From Stenotrophomonas maltophilia (GTDB taxonomy: Bacteria; Pseudomonadota; Gammaproteobacteria; Xanthomonadales; Xanthomonadaceae), in contig NZ_CP033877.1 in NCBI RefSeq assembly GCF_006970445.1, positions 2,488,750-2,552,749 of the forward strand: 64,000 nt of DNA, in the 5' to 3' direction. The notes under the pieces were generated by a model, which saw only the letters and a program-made list of their open reading frames with translations, had not been told where the DNA came from and did no database searches. The position numbers and the translations under genes are program-made. The first letter of the stretch is position 1, and each line of letters starts with the position of its first letter. Positions 59,864-64,000 of the stretch are shown one piece after another.

Positions 59864-60438
59864 GCGGCGAGACACTGCCGTACGCCGGGCCGTGGGCGGG
59901 GGTCTTCCCCGCCCCCGCTCCGGTGCCGTCGGTCGAGATGCCGCCGCGTGCCCTGCGGCGGCTGCTCGGTCACTTCCCGACCGGCGTGGCCATCGTCTGC
60001 GCGCGCGATGCACAGGGCAAGCCGGTCGGCCTGACCATCAACTCGTTCGTACCGGTCTCCCTGCAGCCACCGTTGGTGCTGTGGAACCTGGCGTTGCACG
60101 CACAGAGCCTGTCCACCTTCCAGCGTGCCACCCGCTTTGCGATCAGCGTGCTGGCGGCCAATCAGGAGGCACTGGCCCGGCGCTTCGCTGATCCGCAGGT
60201 GCGCGACCGCTTCGACGGCCTGGCATTGCTGGATGACGACGAGGACGCCCCGCCACGCATCGCTGGTGCAGTGGCCCATCTCACCTGTACCCGCCACGCG
60301 CAGTGGCCGGTCGGCGATCACCTGCTGCTGGCCGGTCGCATCATCGAAGTGCACGAGAACGGCGGCGCGCCGCTGCTGTTCCATCGCGGACGGTTCCAGC
60401 CGGGTCCGGCCGAACTGCTGGTGGAGGTACGCGGATGA
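59860..60438 (+). CDS. Flavin reductase-like protein
   Basis: 192 residues of the FMN-binding split-barrel flavin reductase family: [58 protein letters not shown] and [20 protein letters not shown]. It overlaps sodA by 4 bp, so the two are translated together. It would reduce free flavin with NAD(P)H. Together with the SoxR-type promoter this suggests a role in oxidative stress, perhaps by supplying reduced flavin for cluster repair or iron reduction; that part is inference. Confidence 0.88.
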   Translation: MSGETLPYAGPWAGVFPAPAPVPSVEMPPRALRRLLGHFPTGVAIVCARDAQGKPVGLTINSFVPVSLQPPLVLWNLALHAQSLSTFQRATRFAISVLAANQEALARRFADPQVRDRFDGLALLDDDEDAPPRIAGAVAHLTCTRHAQWPVGDHLLLAGRIIEVHENGGAPLLFHRGRFQPGPAELLVEVRG

Positions 60439-60770
60439 ACATCGAAGCACTGGAATGCATGCTCGCCGCCGGCAAGGATGGCGCGCTGCTGCGCTTCGGC
60501 CTGGGCAAGGGCTGGCTGGATGCCGGCAATCCGGTACGCGCCGCAACCCATCTGGGCCGATGCGTAGTGCTTGATCCGCAGTACTCGGCGGCGTGGAAGC
60601 TGCTCGGCAAGGCGTGGCTGGCCGGCGGCCAGCCGCAGGCCGCGCGCGAGGCGTGGCAGCGCGGGTTGAGCGTGGCCGGCAGCAAGGGCGACCAGCAGGC
60701 GCGCAAGGAAATGCAGGTGTTCCTGCGTCGCCTGGACCGCGATCAGGCGGCCCTGGCGAAGGTGGGCTGA
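60435..60770 (+). CDS. Small TPR protein
   Basis: 111 residues with roughly two TPR units: GKGWLDAGNPVRAATHLGRC, then VLDPQYSAAWKLLGKAWLAG and GQPQAAREAWQRGLSVA. It overlaps the flavin reductase by 4 bp, so it is the third gene of the sodA operon. Function unknown; it may bind a partner protein of the operon. Confidence 0.82.
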   Translation: MNIEALECMLAAGKDGALLRFGLGKGWLDAGNPVRAATHLGRCVVLDPQYSAAWKLLGKAWLAGGQPQAAREAWQRGLSVAGSKGDQQARKEMQVFLRRLDRDQAALAKVG

Positions 60771-60775
60771 GTCGA

Positions 60776-61924
60776 TCAGCCCGCGTTGGCCGATGCCGGT
60801 GCGGACATGATGTCCGACATCGGCAGGCGGCGCGGCTTGCTCGGGAACGCATGGCGCAGGATGCGCCAGACCACCTGGCCGAACTGGCGCGGCAGCGAGC
60901 CGTTGTTGTAGTGCTGGCCGTAGCGGCGGCAGATGTCCTTCACTTCCTTGGCGATGGCCGCGTAGCGGTTGGCCGGCAGGTCCGGGTAGAAGTGATGCTC
61001 GATCTGGTGGCTGAGGTTGCCCGACAGCACGTTGATCAGGAAGCCGCCGCTGATGTTGGACGAACCGCGCAGCTGGCGCAGGTACCAGTGGCCGCGCGAT
61101 TCATTGCGCAGGCATTCCTTCGGGAAGGTTTCCGATTCGGCGGTGAAGTGGCCGCAGAAGATGATCACGTAGGTCCAGATGTTGCGCAGGCCGTTGGCCA
61201 CCATGTTGCCCAGCATCACGGTGAGGAAGAACGGGCCGGCCAGCAGCGGGAAGAACACGTAGTCCTTCAGCACCTGGCGCAGCATCTTGCGCGCCACTGG
61301 GCGGGTCTGCAGCCACATCGCTCGCGCACTCATGCGGCCCTTCAGCCAGCGGCCCAGGCGCAGGTCCTGCGCGGCCACGCCCCACTGGAACAGCAGTGCG
61401 AAGATCGGCGCGATGATCGGCTGCAGCAGGTAGAACGGCTTCCAGCGCTGCTCCGGGAAGATGCGCAGCAGGCCATAACCGATGTCATCGTCCATGCCAC
61501 GCACGTTGGTGTAGGTGTGGTGGCGGAAATTGTGGGTCTTGCGCCAGTTGTCGGCGGTGGCCACGATGTCCCACTCGTAGGTGTTGCCATTGAGTTTGGG
61601 ATCACCGGTCCAGTCGAACTGGCCGTGCATCACATTGTGGCCCAGCTCCATGTTCTCCAGGATCTTCGACAGCGCCAGCAGCAGCGTGCCGGTGATCGCG
61701 GCCGGCCACAGCAGCGGCATCCAGAACAGCGGCGAAAACGCCGCCAGGAACAGCAGGCCACGGCCACCCACGCCGAACCAGCGCACGGCGGCGGCCACGC
61801 GGCGGATGTAGCGGGTATCGGAGGCGCCGAGGCTGCCGATCACACGGTCGCGGATCGCGTCGAGTTCCTCACCGAAGGCATGCATCTCGGCAGTACTCAG
61901 GGCACGGTCGGTAGCGCGGGTCAT
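60776..61924 (-). CDS. Membrane acyl desaturase
   Basis: 382 residues with four to six membrane spans and three histidine boxes: LGHNVMHGQFDW (HxxxH), KTHNFRHHTYTN (HxxHH) and NLSHQIEHHFYPDL (HxxHH), which bind the di-iron centre. This matches acyl-CoA or acyl-lipid delta-9 type desaturases. It lies 11 bp after the ferredoxin reductase gene, its probable electron donor. Together they resemble the desaturase pair controlled by DesT in Pseudomonas aeruginosa. Confidence 0.92.
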   Translation of the reverse strand: MTRATDRALSTAEMHAFGEELDAIRDRVIGSLGASDTRYIRRVAAAVRWFGVGGRGLLFLAAFSPLFWMPLLWPAAITGTLLLALSKILENMELGHNVMHGQFDWTGDPKLNGNTYEWDIVATADNWRKTHNFRHHTYTNVRGMDDDIGYGLLRIFPEQRWKPFYLLQPIIAPIFALLFQWGVAAQDLRLGRWLKGRMSARAMWLQTRPVARKMLRQVLKDYVFFPLLAGPFFLTVMLGNMVANGLRNIWTYVIIFCGHFTAESETFPKECLRNESRGHWYLRQLRGSSNISGGFLINVLSGNLSHQIEHHFYPDLPANRYAAIAKEVKDICRRYGQHYNNGSLPRQFGQVVWRILRHAFPSKPRRLPMSDIMSAPASANAG

Positions 61925-61935
61925 GGCAGGCGTCC

Positions 61936-63006
61936 TCAGAGATCCAGGGTCAGGTCGGTGGTCGGTGCGCTCACGCAGATCCGTACCGGCTGTGCCGATT
62001 CGGACTGCAGGTCGCCGGTGCGCAGGTGGCGGGTGGCGCCACTGACGCGGTCACAGCTGCAGGTGTTGCAGATGCCCATGCGGCAGCCATGCTTGGGCTT
62101 GATGCCATGGGCTTCGAGGCTCTCCAGCAACGAGCTGCCGCGCGGCACGCTCAGCTGGCGGCCACTGCGCGCCAACGTCAGCACTACCTCGCCTTCGCTG
62201 CTGGCGTCACGCAACGGCGCCGGCGGGGTGAACGCTTCCGCCTGGAAACCAGCGACCTGGTACGCCAGGCGTTCGCGCGCAGCGGCAACGAATCCGTCCG
62301 GGCCACAGGCCAGCACGTGGCGCTGCGCCAGCGGGGTGTCATCGCCTGCCACCTGCAGCGCGTGGGTATCGATGCGTGCGGCAGGTACATCACCTTCGCG
62401 GGTGGTCAGCAGATGCACACGCAGGTTCGGCTGGCTCGCGGCCAGTGCCTGCAGCTCATCACGGAACTGCAGGTGGGCGGCACTGCGCTCCCAGTAGAAC
62501 AGGTCCACGGGTGCGGCCAGCGGACGCTGGCAGGCCTCGCGCAGCAGGCTGCGCATCGGCGTGATGCCACTGCCGGCGGCCAGCAGAAATACCGGAGCCG
62601 CCGCTGGCAACTGGAATTCACCGAACGCAGCCTCCAGGCGGAACAGCTCACCCGGCTGTGCGTGGTTGACCAGATGCTGGCTGACCCGGCCGCCCTCGAC
62701 CGCCTTGACGGTGATCGCCAGTTCGCGCGGCCCGAGTGCGGTCGGGCTGTAGCTGCGCTGCCACAGGCGTCCTTCAATCTCTACGCCCAGGGTGACGTGC
62801 TGGCCCGCGCGCATGCCGGCCCAGTGCCGGTTGGTGCGCAGGACCAGGGTTGCCGCGCCCTCGCCGGCCGGCTCGCGCCGCACCAGGCGGGCCACCGGCT
62901 CGCGCAGGGTCCACAGGGGATTGAGCTGGCCCGCCCAGAAATCGAACAGCGACGGCGAGACCCAGCGGTACGGAGAGAACAGGGACGGACGGACGACAGC
63001 GCTCAT
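61936..63006 (-). CDS. Ferredoxin reductase fused to a [2Fe-2S] ferredoxin, desaturase partner
   Basis: 356 residues. FAD-binding: LWQRSYSPTALGPRELAITV (RxYS). NAD(P)-binding: VFLLAAGSGITPMRSLLREA and HVLACGPDGFVAAARERLAY. The C-terminal plant-type [2Fe-2S] domain has CRMGICNTCSCDRVSGATRH (CxxxxCxxC) and a later Cys would be expected near the end, where VRICVS supplies it. It passes electrons from NAD(P)H to the desaturase. Start at 63006 is downstream of the operator repeats; an earlier in-frame Met falls inside them. Confidence 0.92.
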   Translation of the reverse strand: MSAVVRPSLFSPYRWVSPSLFDFWAGQLNPLWTLREPVARLVRREPAGEGAATLVLRTNRHWAGMRAGQHVTLGVEIEGRLWQRSYSPTALGPRELAITVKAVEGGRVSQHLVNHAQPGELFRLEAAFGEFQLPAAAPVFLLAAGSGITPMRSLLREACQRPLAAPVDLFYWERSAAHLQFRDELQALAASQPNLRVHLLTTREGDVPAARIDTHALQVAGDDTPLAQRHVLACGPDGFVAAARERLAYQVAGFQAEAFTPPAPLRDASSEGEVVLTLARSGRQLSVPRGSSLLESLEAHGIKPKHGCRMGICNTCSCDRVSGATRHLRTGDLQSESAQPVRICVSAPTTDLTLDL

Positions 63007-63027
63007 GGGCGAACTATACGGGCGCAC

Positions 63028-63053
63028 ATACACCTGTGTATACATGTGTATAT
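63028..63053. promoter_or_regulatory. Operator between the desaturase operon and its repressor gene
   Basis: ATACAC and GTGTAT form a perfect inverted repeat around CT (63028-63041), and a second half-site TGTGTATA repeats ten bases later. The elements lie between the divergent starts at 63006 and 63069, where the FabR/DesT-type regulator would bind. Confidence 0.6.
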
Positions 63054-63068
63054 TGAACCGGATTGGGT

Positions 63069-63755
63069 ATGATTCAGCCTCGCCCCACCGGAACCCCCAT
63101 GGCCGCCGCCACCGCCTTGTCGACGCCCGAAGATGCCAACAGCCCGGCCCGCCGTACGGTGAGCCGCGAGGATCTGCTGGCCGCCGCCCTGAAACTGATC
63201 GGGCCGCACCGCAGCCTGTCCACGCTCAGCCTGCGCGAAGTGGCACGTGAGGCCGGCATCGCGCCGAACAGCTTCTACCGGCAGTTCCGCGACATGGACG
63301 AACTGGCCGTGGCGCTGATCGACGCAGCCGGCCGCTCGCTGCGCACCATCATCGGTGAGGCCCGCCAGCGCGCCACCTCCACCGCCACCAGCGTGGTGCG
63401 GGTTTCGGTGGAGACCTTCATGGAACAGCTGCGCGCCGACGACAAGCTGCTGCACGTGCTGCTGCGCGAAGGCGCGGTCGGCTCGGACGACTTCAAGCAT
63501 GCGGTCGAGCGCGAACTGCACTATTTCGAAGAAGAGCTGCAGCACGACCTGGTGCGCCTGGCCGCGCTGGATGGCGCCGTGCTGCATGCCCCTGAACTGG
63601 TGGCCAAGGCCATCACCCGGCTGGTGTTCGCGATGGGCGCCACCGCCATGGACCTGCCGCCGGAGAAGGATCCGGAGCTGATCGAACAGATCTCCACGAT
63701 GATCCGCATGATCATTGTCGGCGCCCGCACGCCCGCCGCATTCCGCCGCGGCTGA
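63069..63755 (+). CDS. TetR-family repressor (FabR/DesT type)
   Basis: 228 residues. The helix-turn-helix is near residues 45-75 (LSTLSLREVAREAGIAPNSF then YRQFRDMDELAVALIDAAGR), with the N-x-FYRxF pattern typical of FabR. A C-terminal ligand domain follows (SVETFMEQLRADDKLLHVLL, REGAVGSDDFKHAVERELHY). FabR and DesT sense the ratio of unsaturated to saturated acyl-CoA and repress desaturase genes. It is divergent from the desaturase operon. The Met at 63099 is an alternative start. Confidence 0.88.
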   Translation: MIQPRPTGTPMAAATALSTPEDANSPARRTVSREDLLAAALKLIGPHRSLSTLSLREVAREAGIAPNSFYRQFRDMDELAVALIDAAGRSLRTIIGEARQRATSTATSVVRVSVETFMEQLRADDKLLHVLLREGAVGSDDFKHAVERELHYFEEELQHDLVRLAALDGAVLHAPELVAKAITRLVFAMGATAMDLPPEKDPELIEQISTMIRMIIVGARTPAAFRRG

Positions 63756-64000
63756 CGATCGCCCCCCGGGTCGGATCCCTTTCCAAGGGAAAGGGCTCTG
63801 ACTCCACCTCCCCTGCCCCCCACGGCAATTCCACCCTCCGCATATGACCACCGGCAGGGTTGTGGCCGTTATGTGTGATGTTATAACACTATCATGATCT
63901 GACTCGGCCAGTGCTTCACTCGGAATTGCTTCGGCTTCGTTATATAGCACTTGCTATCTTCATAAGCCACTGCTTTCATATGCATCAGCCAGGTCGCCCT
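63756..64000. other. Intergenic end of the window
   Basis: 245 bp without a gene. It holds a hairpin CCCTTTCC / GGAAAGGG (63776-63795) after the repressor gene and, further on, an AT-rich part with the 10-bp palindrome TGTTATAACA (63879-63888). This may be the promoter of a gene beyond the window. Confidence 0.5.

Noticed and set aside
63945..63975. Second ModE box
   Set aside because: Only one half (CGTTATAT) is present; the facing half does not match.

Overview
The window is high-GC DNA from a gammaproteobacterium of the Stenotrophomonas maltophilia complex or a close relative. The main evidence is the many intergenic copies of a GTAG-headed palindrome (TGCCGGCC / GGCCGGCA arms, known as SMAG elements), a matching RAYT transposase gene, and a siderophore cluster in the order entS-C-E-B-B'-F-A, as described for S. 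maltophilia.

Bases 1-26,700 form an anaerobic nitrate respiration and molybdenum island. It opens with the start of modE (minus strand) and a divergent six-gene import operon: TonB receptor, DUF2478, binding protein, FecCD-type permease, ATPase and methyltransferase. A perfect ModE-type palindrome lies 20 bp before the receptor start, so the operon is probably a molybdenum-repressed molybdate or molybdophore uptake system. After a SMAG dimer the minus strand carries a HemN-like gene, fnr and modABC; the operon narK2-narGHJI-ppiC-narK1; and the cofactor genes moaA, moaC-moaB (fused), moeA, moaD, moaE, mobA and a DUF7009-like gene. FNR-box matches lie before modE, the hemN-like/fnr/mod operon, narK2 and moaA, so one oxygen signal may control cofactor, metal supply and enzyme together.

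Bases 26,700-36,600 hold mostly small uncharacterised genes: several lipoproteins, small membrane proteins, a DUF1493-like protein, an alpha/beta hydrolase, an NTF2-like protein, dgkA and an M14-like peptidase. Part of this stretch (about 28,900-31,000) has visibly lower GC. A strongly structured inverted-repeat region precedes the gene at 28,022.

Bases 36,697-40,627 carry a compact four-gene operon: DUF3348, DUF802, an OmpA/MotB-like protein and DUF2894. The second and third products look like an ion-driven stator pair (MotA/ExbB-like with a very long coiled-coil tail, and MotB-like with a membrane Asp plus a peptidoglycan-binding domain). This is the best candidate here for an undescribed system. 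It is followed by a TonB receptor and phytase-like protein pair behind a possible Pho box, then a REPtron: a RAYT gene, SMAGs and a 171-bp partial duplication of the RAYT gene end.

Bases 45,593-55,651 are the catecholate siderophore cluster, with EntB split into two genes, followed by an LLM-class oxidoreductase, an acetyltransferase and a thioredoxin-fold lipoprotein. Bases 59,100-60,770 are a Mn superoxide dismutase / flavin reductase / TPR operon whose promoter has SoxR architecture. The window ends with an acyl desaturase and its ferredoxin reductase, divergent from a DesT/FabR-type repressor. No tRNA, rRNA, CRISPR array or prophage was seen.
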